Assembly: GCA_033977485.1 (NCBI GenBank)
Contig: CM066987.1
Span: 51,401,033-51,465,032, forward strand
Source: Hydrangea macrophylla
Lineage: Eukaryota > Streptophyta > Magnoliopsida > Cornales > Hydrangeaceae
Direction: 5' to 3'
Length of the DNA: 64,000 nucleotides
The notes below the pieces were generated by a model. That model was not told where the DNA came from. It was given only the letters and a program-made list of their open reading frames with translations, and ran no database searches. Shown here piece by piece: positions 11,407-23,066 of the stretch. Each line of letters starts with the position of its first letter. Position 1 is the first letter of the stretch. The position numbers and the translations under genes were made by a program.

Positions 11407-12732
11407 CACGAACGGTCATCACACCAGATCCGACCATTAACATCGATGAACTGGGAGTACCGTGGAGTATAGCTTAAAATTTGACGTACCCGAAAACTGT
11501 AACTCCTTACAATATTGAAAGGTTGATATTTAGAAAATTTGTTGGGATACACTTTTATGTGTCTGTTTCTGTTAATTAGTATTAACTTTCGTGGCTAGGC
11601 TGAAGGAGCTTGTTGAATATGGTCCTCATCCTCCCCCTAGCAAAACTGGATCCAAGTACATCATTAGGGAGGATGGTCAGAGGCTTGATCTCCGTTACTT
11701 GAAGAAAAGCAGTGATCATCATCCGGAGCTCGGATACAAGGCATTGCCCTTGTGATGTTTTTTTTGTGTTGTTGATTTGTTTTATTTATTAATAAATCAC
11801 CTTGAACATGTTGTATCTTCTGTCTTCATTTTTTTTGCAGGTTGAGAGACACTTAAATGATGGAGACTTTGTTCTCTTTGACAGACAACCAAGTTTGCAT
11901 AAGATGTCTATCATGGGGCACATAATTAAGATCATGCCTTACTCAACATTCCGTTTGAATCTATCCATCACTTCTCCATATAATGCAGATGGTACCTTTT
12001 TTTTTTTGCCGAAACAAAAATGTTTTGCGTCACCTCAAGCAAATCGACCAGTTATGGGTATTGTACAGGATACACTTTTAGGTTGCCGTAAGATCACTAA
12101 AAGAGATACATTTATTGAGAAGGTGATGCTTTTTCTTAATTAGTTTGTTAAGTTGTTTATGAACTTAAAAATGCTTACTTCCTCACACTTCTGTTTTAAG
12201 CTCGTAATCCTTAATTTTGGATTTTGTTGGACATTTTTATGAATATCTTGATATGGTGGGAAGATTTTGATGGAAGAATTACCGACAATTTTGAAGCCTA
12301 GACCTCTTTGGACAGGGAAACAAGTTTTCAATCTTACTATTCCAAAGCAGATAAATCTCTTGAGGACATCAGCCTGGCACATGGAAACTGAAACTGGACA
12401 TATAACTCCCAGAGATACTCAAGTTCGGATTAAAAAAGGGGAAGTTAAATCTAGTACTCTTTGCAAGAATACTCTTGGCACATCCATGGGAAGTCTTATT
12501 CATGTCATTTGGTATGTTCGTCAACAATAGAAAAATGCAGAATGATTATTAGATGCAGTTCTGTACATTATAGAGTATGTATTACCATCGTTTATACTTA
12601 CATACCCAATGGCTTGTAAACCATTGGCTTTTGCAGAATGGTTTTAGCATTGGTATTGCAGACACTATTGTAGATACATCCGACTATGGAAAAAATTAAT
12701 GAAACAATTTCTAAAGCTAAAAATGAAGTCAG
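11407..12732 (+). pseudogene. NRPB1: NRPB1 pseudogene fragment (RNA polymerase II largest subunit), active-site loop deleted
   Basis: Five exons match the central part of plant NRPB1: 11407-11521 (TVITPDPTINIDELGVPWSI), 11599-11740 (LKELVEYGPHPPP), 11841-12122 ([20 protein letters not shown], then [20 protein letters not shown]), about 12228-12511 (LKPRPLWTGKQVF) and 12637-12732. Lesions: TAA in exon 1; a GC donor after exon 2; loss of about 25 codons after YNAD, which removes the Mg-binding NADFDGD loop; no AG acceptor before exon 4; frameshifts in exons 4 and 5. Introns are retained, so this is a DNA-level copy, not a retro-copy. It starts only ~185 bp after the pseudouridine synthase fragment, which points to transposon capture. 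Confidence 0.9.
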
Positions 12733-14480
12733 GGTTTTATCATTTTGTACTGTATTCATCTTCGTTTTTTGTGATTCTATTTGTAGTTGAAGTCGGGGTT
12801 TCTATTGATGCTCATAATTATTTTTTCTACCTTTCAGTGAACACTTTAATCTAATTGGTTAATGTGACACATGGTGGACGTGTACAATGTACATGGAAGC
12901 AAATTTGTGTTTGGGATTTTCTTTAAACTTGCATCAATCATATTGTAGAAACATTGTCTTGTGAATAAATCTGATTTTATAACTTATATTGGTAGAAAAA
13001 GCCAACTTTGATCACTTGGAGATTTCATGAACACATGTAAGCTTTTGGACCATTAGATTACGAACTTTGAGTACAATATCATGATCATAGATTGGATATT
13101 AAAAGCTTTCTATTGCTTGGATAAATGTAAAACTTTACAATAACTTTGCTCTTATTTTGTGAAGTATTTTTGCAAAACAACTTTGACATCGTCAACGATT
13201 TGCCCCTCCTGGGACGTTATGAATGGGTAAGACTGGGACTATAATCATGTTGACATAGCCCCGGGCTTCTCAATTTGTCAGCTCCTAAATAGAGCTAAAA
13301 ACAGCCCCCAAAAGCCCCTGTTTGCAGGAATTTTCAGCCCCTAAGTTATAGCTTAAACAGCCCCCAACTGCCCCTGTTTTGCTAAATTTTCAGCCACAAA
13401 CAACCCCTTCTTTGCTGGTAATGTTTTGCTGAAATTCAATTTAATGTTTGCTAAAATTTTTAACCCCTAAATAGAGTTGAAAATAGCCCACAATAGCCTC
13501 AAGTGCATGTGGAATGATTTACAAACCATTTAGACAAGAGGAGATTAGTGATGCACTTTCTACCAGGTGAACATCCGCTGCAACTAGCATGGTTATTGCA
13601 GCTTTCTTTACAACAAGTTTAAAGGAACTAGTTTTCCTCCGCGTTCCTTCCCCTTTACCTTCAATGAATCTGCAAACCAAGCAAAGCATTAGAGTAATTA
13701 AATGTTCGACCATCGGTTTTGTGTGTACCCTGTTAGTATTAGCTTGCAGAAATACTTCTTTGTTTTCTTTTGGGATTTAACTGACTGTTATACTACGTTT
13801 TGGTGGTTTAAATTGTCAAAATTGCTATTGTGGATTTATATATACAACTCTATTATCTTGTACATTGAGTTTAATGAATTTGTTTAGTTCATGTTCAGAT
13901 TCTCCACGGCTTATAAAAATCAATTTAAATTGAATTTTAGATGTTTGCTTACTTTGAAATATCAACAGGAAAGAGCTCCAGCACTGGTTGTAATGGAGCC
14001 CAGCATGGGTGTAACAGGGAAGGAAGGATCATGGCTGGGTAGAAGAAGGTCTGAAAGGGGCTGGACAGTGGTCGAACTTGGTGGCGAGCTGGGTGGCTGT
14101 TGGTGGCAGGTGTGCGATCATCCCCTCGCTCTTGGAATATGATTTCTGAACCAAAATCATATAATTTTTTTTCTAACCCCCTCTTCCCTTTTCTGCTCCA
14201 CACTTTGCCATGAACAGTTACATTCATCTGCATTTTGCAATTTGCAGCTCTAGTCACTAATTCTAGAAACACAATTAATGACAGTTCTGTGTTCATTCTC
14301 TTCCCTTTCTTAATAAAATTTCTCTTTTGTTACTTCTCTGGTAACAGTTCTTAGATTGTTGTTGATGATGATGGTATACTCATTCTTGGATCCGTGTATG
14401 GTCATGCATGCTAACATTTAACTTTTCCACTGTCCTCAATTGTCACTCTTTTCCCCGTTAATTTGAACATAATTTTGCAG
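12733..14480. other. No gene recognised; repeat cluster inside
   Basis: AT-rich. It contains the repeat cluster at 13281-13500. A frame at 13891-14142 (83 aa) opens after a plausible acceptor (CAACAG at ~13969) and is Gly/Trp-rich, but I do not recognise it. It may be another captured exon. Confidence 0.4.
13281..13500. repeat. Degenerate ~60-bp repeats, right cluster
   Basis: Three to four units with the consensus CAGCCCCTAAATAGAGCTA, ACAGCCCCCAAAAGCCCC, then TGTTTTGCTAAAATTTT. They match the cluster at 9317-9515 in the same orientation. Confidence 0.55.
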
Positions 14481-14639
14481 TTGTACAGCACTGTGACATT
14501 GCACCAGGGTGAGAAGAAACATTACAACAACAAGGTTGATGTTTATAGCTTTGGCATTGTCCTATGGGAATTATTAACCAATCGCTTGCCATTTGAAGGA
14601 ATGTCTAATTTGCAAGCTGCTTATGCTGCTGCTTTTAAG
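14481..14639 (+). pseudogene. Single captured exon of a plant Raf-like (ATN1/HT1-type) protein kinase
   Basis: A 159-bp exon between TTTTGCAG and GTATGAG encodes kinase subdomains [21 protein letters not shown], then [16 protein letters not shown] with the conserved DVYSFG and WELL residues, and [18 protein letters not shown]. The frame is open and the splice sites are intact, but no other kinase exon (ATP-binding loop, catalytic HRD or DFG) is near. It is therefore an isolated fragment, consistent with transposon capture. The intact family phosphorylates Ser/Thr in signalling. Confidence 0.8.
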
Positions 14640-14880
14640 GTATGAGAAACCATCAATAACCTCCTCTTCTATTTGCAATGGGCTGTTTTAATTTATTGAG
14701 TGTCACTGGTTGAGAAATTTATATGCACACTAACATACGAAAATTAAGTTCCGGTGTAACAGATTATATGTTGGAGAAACCTATTTGGGATGTAATTAGT
14801 GTTCATTAAATGACATGGTGAATTTGGTAAAGCATATAATAACCTACAATGTTTGATTGAGGGGCTCTTATAACTACAGC

Positions 14881-15067
14881 CCTTCGATTATCATCGAACG
14901 GTGTAAAAGCCACTCACACAAACTTTCACTCTCCCTCAGTCACACCTATTTTTCCCCCTGTCCCAGCACCTCACTCTCGGTACTCCCATACCTCTCTCTC
15001 ATTTTGAATTTCAAAACAATCTTCTGCTCTCTCTCTCTCTCATTTTGAATTTCAAAACAATCTTCTG

Positions 15068-15098
<31 letters not shown>

Positions 15099-15340
15099 CT
15101 CAACCCACCAGTGACTGACCCTCCCCTCCTCTCTCTCTAAACCTCTCTATTTCTCTCTCTCTTTCTCACACACACACACACCACACTCTCTCTGGTTCTC
15201 TCTCGGTAACTCTTCTCTCCAAGCCGCCGCCATCACCACACCATCGCCAAGCCGCCGCTAGGACCACGCCACCATCGGCACTGACTGTCCACACCAATAC
15301 CGCCGTCTGACTCTCTGTACTGTCTCTTTCGCCAGATACA
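14881..15340. repeat. CT/CA microsatellites with a duplicated 44-bp unit
   Basis: (CT)n runs, a (CA)n at about 15170-15182, and two tandem copies of a unit built on CATTTTGAATTTCAAAACAA (near 14999 and 15041). It is followed by a GC-rich stretch (15222-15300) that looks like a 5' UTR or first exon but has no open ATG frame. Confidence 0.5.
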
Positions 15341-15951
15341 TGTATGAGTAGTAGATTTCTTAGACTTTCTTTCGATGCTTCCAGAAGATCCCAAACTGGG
15401 GAAAATGCTAATTATGGGTGCAATATTTCGTTGTTTTGATCCTATCATGACGATTGTGGTTGGGCTTAGTGTCAGGGATCCTTTTCTTTATTTTTATTAG
15501 AATATCCTCACTTGAATCGTTTTTTTTTACCAAATCAAGCATCTTAGGCAGACTTTTGGAATACCCTTTTTACTTAATCATGTTTTTTGTCAAACGCATG
15601 AACCAATATGTTGACTGTTTATTTATTTACAATAATGCAGTATGTTGATTAGAACTAAGAAAACTTTTATCTTTCCCCCATTTCTTGATTTTGTGATTCT
15701 ATCTATTCTGATTGTGTATTTCATTCTCTTTTGGAGGCTAATTTGTTTCTGTTTCTTTTTCTTTTTCTTTCTCATTCTTATGTCATACACAATTTTCATA
15801 CACACTATACTTCTCTTTAACCTGAGAGAGAAAGTAATGAAATGTTATCTTTTGAATCGACGTGAAAGAGAGTGCTACATCGGTGTTTTTTCTGTCTTCA
15901 GTTATATTTTTTATTTTACGACTTTAACTGATTTGCCCTTTTTCCCTGCAG
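15341..15951. other. No gene recognised
   Basis: T-rich sequence that reads like intron. Frames of 60-109 aa on both strands are low-complexity and hydrophobic; I do not accept them as genes. Confidence 0.4.
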
Positions 15952-16207
15952 CACTGGGAAGGCTTAATTGAATTGATAGGTTCTGAATCTAGGACTGCTG
16001 GGGGTCTTGAGTTTCTGCACAAGTATACTCTCATTTGCTTTCTTTAGTTTTGCGAAATTCATGAAATAATGGTCGTCGATTTCTACTTTTCTTTATTTTG
16101 ATCTCAATTGTTCGTATTGGGTTTTGCTCAGGTATAGAGATTTCAAGAGATCCCTTCAGCTGGTTCATGTAGGAATTGCTATGGATGCTGCTTGGGAAGC
16201 TGCCGAA
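15952..16207 (+). pseudogene. Two-exon fragment of an unrecognised plant gene
   Basis: Exon 15952-16022 follows TTCCCTGCAG and ends before GTATAC; it encodes HWEGLIELIGSESRTAGG. The next exon starts at 16132 after TTTGCTCAG and encodes YRDFKRSLQLVHVGIAMDAA, then WEAAESL. The intron splits a Lys codon and phases match on both sides, so the pair is a genuine spliced gene segment. I do not recognise the family. No start, stop or further exon is seen before the subterminal repeats begin at ~16488. Confidence 0.5.
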
Positions 16208-16487
16208 TCTCTTTTATTTCTTTCTTTGTTGCTTTTATTGTTTTGTTACTACTTTTTTTTATGAATATAACATGTATATGTTATTAGTTTAGCACTCGTA
16301 CGTGGATCGATTGTATATATTTTTTGTTCATTCCAATTAATTGGTTGATATTGAGATGAATCGATGAAATTTAGTAGTTGAAATAGATCATTGGGTTGGA
16401 TTTAATTTTATACAGGGTGGTATTGTATGTACAGGGTGGTATATATTATTTTTACATGGTGGTATTGAATCAGTATGATTTAAAACA

Positions 16488-16890
16488 TTTATGTCATTTT
16501 AAAAAAAAATTGACATAACTAATTACACATTTATGTCACTTTTATCAAGTATTTATGTCACTTTTATAAAGTTTTTATGTCACTTTTAAAGTATTTAAGT
16601 CACTTTTAAGACTTTGATGTAATAATTTTGTTTGGTATTTATGTCACTTTTTTACTTTTATGTAACTTTAGGTTAAAAGTGACATAAATAAAATGGTATT
16701 TATGTCACTTTTAAGTATTTATGTCACTTTTTATTAACATATGTGTTGGTTTTATGAAATATTTATGTCACTTTTATAAAACATTTATGTCACTTTTAAA
16801 ACATTTATGTCGCCTCCATTTATGTCACTTTTTACTGGAAAAAAAGTGACATAAATACCTATTTATGTCACTTTTTAAGTGACATAAAAA
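16488..16890. repeat. CACTA subterminal repeat array
   Basis: About 15 copies of TTTATGTCACTTTT in direct and inverted orientation (inverted copies near 16674, 16840 and 16877), some with one mismatch. In En/Spm-like elements such short subterminal motifs bind the element's own protein and are needed for excision. Confidence 0.85.
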
Positions 16891-16908
16891 GCCTTTTTCC
16901 TTGTAGTG
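16891..16908 (-). mobile_element. CACTA terminal inverted repeat (right end)
   Basis: On the minus strand it reads CACTACAAGGAAAAAGGC. The first bases match the CACTA superfamily terminus, and the element A protease frame begins directly afterwards. The adjoining AAT (16909-16911) would be the 3-bp target duplication, unverifiable because the left end is not in the window. Confidence 0.85.
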
Positions 16909-17429
16909 AATGCTAATGAACAGCAACATTTGGAAGGTACGCTCATACTCTTTTATAGTTCAGTTAAAGCTTTATTCGGTACTGGAGCTACACATTCGTT
17001 TATTGCTATTAATATTGTGCATCAGTTGTGTTTAGAACCCCATACACTTGAGCCAGCACCTAATGCTATGTCACCATTGGGAGTGACTGTTAAGCTGGGT
17101 AAAGTGTGTAAAAATTGCCCATTGACCTTGGGAGATAGGAATCTTCCAGCTGACATAGTAGTTCTGTCAATGTCAGAGTTCGATATTATCCAAGGGATGG
17201 ATTGGCTTACCAAGTATGATGCCAATTTGGACTGCCCTACCAGAACTATTGTATTTCCAATATCAGGATGACCGACGATAAGATTTCAGTGTCACTCAAC
17301 TAGCAACATGCTTCTATCAAGTGATATAGCTACAATCGGAGGTACTAGTACGAGTACCAAAATCATGATGGATCAGATTCCTACCATACAAGCCTTTCAG
17401 GATGTATTCCAAGATATTAAAGGACTTCT
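16909..17429 (+). pseudogene. Element A protease and linker, catalytic Asp lost
   Basis: A retropepsin-like domain: the usual DTGA active site reads FGTGATHSFI, so the catalytic Asp is Gly. It is followed by the conserved LGKVCKNCPLTLGDRNLPAD and FDIIQGMDWLTKYDAN. A TGA at 17269-17271 interrupts the frame, which continues to IPTIQAFQDVFQDIKGLLP. It is cut by element B at 17434. The protein would have cleaved Gag-Pol; this copy cannot. Confidence 0.88.
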
Positions 17430-17434
17430 ACCGA
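17430..17434 (+). repeat. Target-site duplication ACCGA, left copy (element B)
   Basis: ACCGA directly left of LTR start TGTCACGCCCC; the exact partner is at 27667-27671. It fixes both ends of element B. Confidence 0.92.
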
Positions 17435-20212
17435 TGTCACGCCCCAAAAACCGAGCGCGAGGAAAGAAAGAAAGAAAGAAAGAAAGATACCAAAAAGTGC
17501 TGAAAAAAAAAATCATTTTGATAAATGCTGAATTTTTATAAAGTTCGTAATTAATTATGCTTTTGGAATTTTCATATTCCGTCCGTGCTGGTCCATGTAA
17601 AACATGATTTCGCACAACTTTCGCCTACTGACATTTTTCTCGATTCCGCACCGTTTGGGCAGAAAACTAAAATTTCAGTAGCAGTTTTTTTTTTTTTACA
17701 GCAGCAGATTTTTGGCAGCAGCAGATTGTTTTGACAGCAATTCCACATCGACACCAAATTTGATAATTCCTCGAATTTGACCTCCAAAATGTACATAAAC
17801 AAGTCCGAATAGATGTATAACATGTATGGTAACTAACCGGAACTAAATCCGAGCACAATTTAATAAAACGAGAGGTCGGGAGAGATTTATCCCTTTTTAT
17901 TTTTGAAATAGATAAAAGGAGAGAGATGCGGAGAAAGAAGTGCAATGGGGTTTTAAATATTCATACACATGTAATAAACGATACGGGAACATTCTAAAAC
18001 ATTAAAATAACGTAGTTATAAGGAAATGAAAACTCGAGAGAGTGAAAGAGATTTAAAAAAAAAGAGAAAGAGATTGGGGGAGAGAGATAGAGGGAGAGAT
18101 GGAGAAAGAAAGAATACATTCTTTTGAAACCTTTGAACTCTTTGAAAACAAAATTTAAACTTGATCCGGCAAGGATCGAAACACAAAATGAACTAAATAA
18201 TGAAACCTCAAGACATTACATCGAATTAATGAATCCGACAAGGATTCACAATCAAGAAAAGAAGCCGGCAAGGCTTTACAATTTGAAATGAAATTAAAGG
18301 TAATAAGTTTAATGGAGTCCAATGATCTCGGGACTTAGTTACATATGATCAACAAAGTCAACAAGTTTAACAAGTAAGCAAAGCAAGGACTAAACACTTG
18401 TCCATTAAATCTATGAACCTCAAGAACAAAAGAATAAGATGTTAGGTCCACGAAGTTTTGTAATTTCGTAATACAACAAGTCCAAGGTATTAACTTATTA
18501 CAAATTTCTACGGAGTCTAAAATATGCGTGAGAGCTATACATGTAGAAATCAAGTATTTGTTTTCAAATGTGAACAAAAGAGACGATATCCGTGTGTCGG
18601 GTCACACATGCCCCATGCCTTTATTGAAATCACCTGAAAAAGGGTGAGACTAGATTCTCTAAGCACGACGGCTTAGTAGATCATATTGTAACAAGTCTAT
18701 ATGCTACCCATGATTAAAATGCAATGAGGTGCAATGCTCGCCACCACGGCGTCAATGAAATGAGATTGAGCCACAAGGCTATGCATGAAATGTGCACTCC
18801 TCTCATCACCGGACTATGAGCCACCCACACAAGGAGTATAGCATACCAACCCATAGTTGGAGTTTGAATGTTTCTTAAGGTCATTCTCCTTGTCTCACAT
18901 CACAACCCATATCCGGATTTTGTCACTTTCAAATCAAACACCCGCACATGGGGTTTTTCTCTTTTGCAAAACAAATCTTTTTGAATGTCGTGCAAATGTT
19001 ATGCTTGCCGATTTGGCCTCAATGCTCAATGAATGCGATGACAATATGATCGATAACATATTCATGGCATTTCTCAACAATTTACATAGACAACATAATG
19101 GAACAAAGTTCCAAGTGCCGCAACCAATATGTTATAACAATTATTGACTAACGTCCTAACATGCCTCCACACAAAAAGGAGCATCCTAATCACATCTAAT
19201 CAACACACAATCACAAATTTGGCAATTAACACATTCAAATCACAAAGGGGCTAAAAGCCCTAATTTTTCAAATTTGGGGAAAAGACCTAAACATGTGTCT
19301 AAGTTTGCACATAAAGGTTACCCATTACATTTTAATCATAAATATCATATGGAAATGAAACAACAAGAATCTACCTCAAAGCTTAGCTTCCATGAAATTC
19401 AAAGGCAACTCAAGAGAGCTAGGCAATCCCAAAATAACTTCAATGAGGTTGCTAGGATATTAAGGAAGCTCCAAGAATACCACTCTAAGCAAGAATAACC
19501 CAAGGTTAGGATAGATATCACAAAACTAGCAAAAACCCTAGGTGTTAGAGATTGGAAAACTTACCCACACTAAGAATCCTTCAATGAATATGGTTAGGAT
19601 TGTTAGGATATCTTCTAAATACTCCCAAGAAGCTATACAAAGAAGGAGATGATCATTACTAACCAAAATTTCGAAATCTATATAAACCCTAGAAATTGGG
19701 GGTTTGCTAGAATGCTTACCAAATGACGATTACAAGCTCTAGGAAGGTTAGAGATGATGGAGAATGATGATCTTGACCTCCCCTAGTAATCTTGTAGAAG
19801 GAAACCCAAGGAAGAAGAAGAACTTTGGATTTTCTTGGCTCTTGACTTGAAGGAGAAGAAGAAGAGAAGAAGAGAAGGAAGGAGAAGGGAAAAACAAAAT
19901 AACGTGAATGCTCCCAAATGGGAGCATTCAGTCAACTATAGACAAAATGGGTGGGGTCCACTTTGTTTTACCAGCTCATTTTAATTACACTGGTGTATCT
20001 ATGAATAGTATAACCTAACAGTGTAAACTCTAAAATTAAATAAATACACCCACATGAACATAAATTAATTTTAAAGCATATGAAAGGGAAAATAAATAAT
20101 GTAGTCATGCTCTTGAATTTTTAATACAGCTAAATAAATTAAGAGCCCACATAAATATCTGAAAAGGCAAAATTACCCAATTACCGTTAAATAAAATTTT
20201 TTGATTATGACA
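17435..20212 (-). repeat. 3' LTR of element B (2778 bp)
   Basis: Nearly identical to 24889-27666. In element sense it starts TGTCATAATC and ends GGGGCGTGACA. It contains an (AAGA)n run near 17463, CT/GA-rich tracts and several repeated phrases (for example GGCAAGG near 18166, 18237 and 18268). Short + strand frames (96 and 74 aa) occur in both copies but are antisense to the element and match nothing I know; I do not call them genes. Confidence 0.95.
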
Positions 20213-20248
20213 ATCTACCCCCCTTAAAAGGATTCTGTCCCGGAATCC
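20213..20248 (-). promoter_or_regulatory. Polypurine tract and adjacent hairpin of element B
   Basis: In element sense, hairpin GGATTC-CGGGACA-GAATCC (20248-20230) is followed by TTTTAAGGGGGGTAGA and then the LTR. The loop holds GGGAC. This is the chromovirus plus-strand primer region. Confidence 0.85.
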
Positions 20249-21079
20249 GGAACGGCTAAGCACAAGAAGGGAGCAACAGTTTTCTCAAACCTTAACCAAC
20301 AAATTAAAGTAAAGCAATAAAAAAAAACTTACACCATTTATGAAGAAGTAAGGATAACTTTCCCTCGCTTCACTCTCAGCTCGGCGATACTGATTCTGTT
20401 GAATCCGACTCGGCGATACTGATTCTGTTGAATCCGAATCCTTACCAATGGTTTTTTTTAAAGACAATGTGGTCCATGCCAACACGTGTGATGGGTCGGG
20501 ATAACACTTTTTGATCATCTACACAAGAAACACATTGCGCACTATCGACAACTGAGACGGAAGATCCAAACAGTACTCATCTGTGCCATCCTCTCAAGGA
20601 TCTCATACGGTTCAACAAACATGGTGCTAGCCTCCCACTCTGACCGGAATGCTGCAATTCATGATGAGGTGAAATCTTTTGAATTATATGATCATCAATC
20701 TCTAACTCTAACGGTCAACGACGGCGATCAGTATACGATCTCTGACGACTCTGAGTTGTAATCAACCTTTCTCAATTTCTCGAATCATATCGGAACCATA
20801 GATGACAGACTCATCTACCTCACCCAAATACAACGATGATCAATGCGAACGACCATACAATGCCCTAAACAGTGTCGTCTGAATACTCACTTGGTAACTA
20901 ATGTTGTATGCAACTCGGCCGACGACAAATGTTCGTTCCAACAGCCATCAAGGTCTATAACACAGAATGCTTCACCTATCACTATAGTTCCATAGTTCGT
21001 TCTTAACTGTCCATCTCAATGGGGATGAAATGTGGTGCCAAGAAGAAAAAGTTGCGTACCTGAAGGTTTCTCTGAACTC
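20249..21079 (-). other. Element B interior, expected integrase C-terminal region, unreadable
   Basis: By position this should encode the end of integrase and any chromodomain. I could not follow a frame through it. It contains a 45-bp tandem pair (near 20379 and 20411) built on TCGGCGATACTGATTCTGTT. Confidence 0.4.
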
Positions 21080-21500
21080 ATAACTGCGATACAAATGTCA
21101 AACTACGGTCGGGCACTGTTCATGTGTACTCTTTGAAGTCTCATAATTTCACGGAGGTAGATCACACGAAGCAAATCTGTGGTGCCTATCACTTTGATCG
21201 ACAAAGAAGGTGCAGCTTTATCAAACCTTTCAAAAATACTGTAACAAGGCCCATGGCAATATGTCCTACATTTACTCAGGAATCGGAAACAGTTATAAAA
21301 ACCAACCCTGCGGTTCTCTGGTGCTTGGTCTTTATCTGCTGACAACTCAATAACTATTAACAACCTTAACATTGGTTCTATCAAACCTTTCCTCCAATAC
21401 TGGTGATGCAAAGCAAACCATTTCGAATCTTTAATGCCTCCCAGATGGACGGCAAAGGGGAATGGTGAAACTCTTTCAAAACATCCACGTGACATGCTAC
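21080..21500 (-). pseudogene. Element B integrase remnant
   Basis: Minus-strand frames contain PFAVHLGGIK and HHQYWRKG (the finger region), then in a shifted frame QQIKTKHQRTAGL (as in plant Ty3 integrases QQVKAEHQRPAGL), then in the first frame again TTDLLRVIYLREIMRL. Recognisable motifs in order but in different frames show a frameshifted, non-functional integrase start. Confidence 0.75.
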
Positions 21501-22449
21501 AGGAACAAAGCTCGCTCTCAAAATCTCAAATCTTGAGTGTCATCAAAAGTTCAATCCTTTCTACAATTTCCACCAAGTATGCGGAATTTCAAGGTAAAGG
21601 TCTCATCATCGGATTTCTATATCTCTAACATATTGAACATTTAAATCAAAGCATGTTCGAAAGCCTCAACCCAACAAATATCAGAGTTATGTAAATGTCT
21701 CCACACTTTCCACTTATATACTAAGGTCTCACGTAGTTTACAACTAAGTACTTCGGTCACAACATTGGCTTTGCACAGGTGGCATTGCAGTCAAAGCTAT
21801 AGTTCTTGAAATGTCTCAACATTTTCCACTATTGCATAGGTACGTACGCTAAGTCATAGTCATACTTCTCAGCCACGACAGTGGCCTTGCTCGGGTGGCA
21901 TTGCAAGTCAAAGTCATCTACTAAAGTATTCCATCCACGATGTTATCTCAAGCTAGGGTCTCTGAACGCAAAATGTGTCATACAAGTACTATCTCCAAGT
22001 TTTAACTACCTCGAACCCATCCAAGCTCTAACTACCTCGAACCATAGACTACTATCATAATCTTCTTGCATAAAACAAAACTAAAGTCATCAAGTGAAGT
22101 GTTACAATAAACGGAGTCGATTCACGCTCAGGAATCACAAGGGTATATGTTGAAGTCAAACAAGTCTTGTAACTATGATGAAACACATTCTCACACAATT
22201 CATCTCAACCAATGTCAATGGCCTAGCCAAACAGAAACGTCTCCCACAAAGCAACGGTACTAACCTACTAGTCCCAAGGAGCTATGAACCTCAATTACAT
22301 TCGTCGATGATTGTAAATCATTAACAATTTTCAAAGTTAGAAGGATCCACGGATATCCCATCACTCGGAACGGAACAACATGGTCACAAATTTTACCTCA
22401 AACACTATGCACACTCACATACACAAACGGTGCCCTCACAAGATCTCTT
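21501..22449 (-). other. Element B interior, expected RNase H region, unreadable
   Basis: By position this should hold RNase H. Frames are short and I could not identify RNase H motifs with confidence. Phrases such as CGACAGTGGCCTTGC occur in imperfect duplicate (about 21760-21910). Confidence 0.4.
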
Positions 22450-22900
22450 AACACACAATGCAGAGATGTCATCGACACATAATCACAAATTTATCCCAGC
22501 ATGGACTAAGCACAAGTGGCAGGTGCATTCATTAAACCGAATGGCATAACAAGGGATTTAAAATGTCCGTAACGTGAACGGAAGGCTATCTCAGTAATGC
22601 TCACATTCTCTAATACTCACAGAGGATAACCTGATCTCAAAACAGGTGTTCCCCAAGGAAATGTAATAGGACGGTCAAAACCTTTAGGCTGGAAGGCCTC
22701 GAACTAAGTCATTTTTCCTTTAATTCTGCGGATGGCATACACTAAGGCGAAATTGACACTCACGATGTATCGGGCACTAACGCTTTCGCAAACTCAATCT
22801 CACAAATAGGTGGCAAACCAGGTAAAATCCTCAAGAGACACATCGGTATACCCCCACTCACAACTGGAGAAAACTCAACCAAATTTGGTTAAATATCATT
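22450..22900 (-). pseudogene. Element B reverse transcriptase remnant with internal deletion
   Basis: In element sense: LPGLPPICEIEFAKALVP, then PYRMPSAELKEK, then a jump to [20 protein letters not shown], and a VDDI active-site remnant at 22476-22465 in another frame. About 45 codons expected between the WGAPV-like and RSGY-like blocks are missing, and stops occur between blocks. RT cannot be made. Confidence 0.8.
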
Positions 22901-23066
22901 GGAGAACAAACTAGAAGTTAATCTGATTCTTACCTCTACACCAATAGTGAAGTGAATGCATCAGGACATCTACACGATCATTCTCAAAACAACCAAAACC
23001 CCTGAATGGTAATACAAATGTGGTATTTCTCTTAACAGAATTTACAAATGTGCGGTAGGTACTCCA

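Larger units (their letters stand above)
8281..16908 (+). mobile_element. Right part of a probable CACTA DNA transposon carrying captured gene fragments
   Basis: The right boundary is firm: the last 18 bp (16891-16908) read CACTACAAGGAAAAAGGC on the minus strand, the classic CACTA terminus, preceded by about 15 subterminal repeats. To its left are pieces of at least four unrelated plant genes with introns, all on the + strand, as in gene-capturing (Pack-type) CACTA elements. No left terminus or transposase is visible; the left end probably lies beyond element D, outside the window. That all of 8281-16487 belongs to one transposon is inference. Confidence 0.5.

Noticed and set aside
11407..12732. 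A functional RNA polymerase II subunit gene
   Set aside because: Only the middle of the gene is present, with stops, frameshifts, a lost acceptor and no active-site loop.
18857..19498. ORFs of 96 and 74 aa present in both LTRs of B
   Set aside because: Their duplication follows from the LTRs being duplicated; they are antisense to the element and match no family I know.
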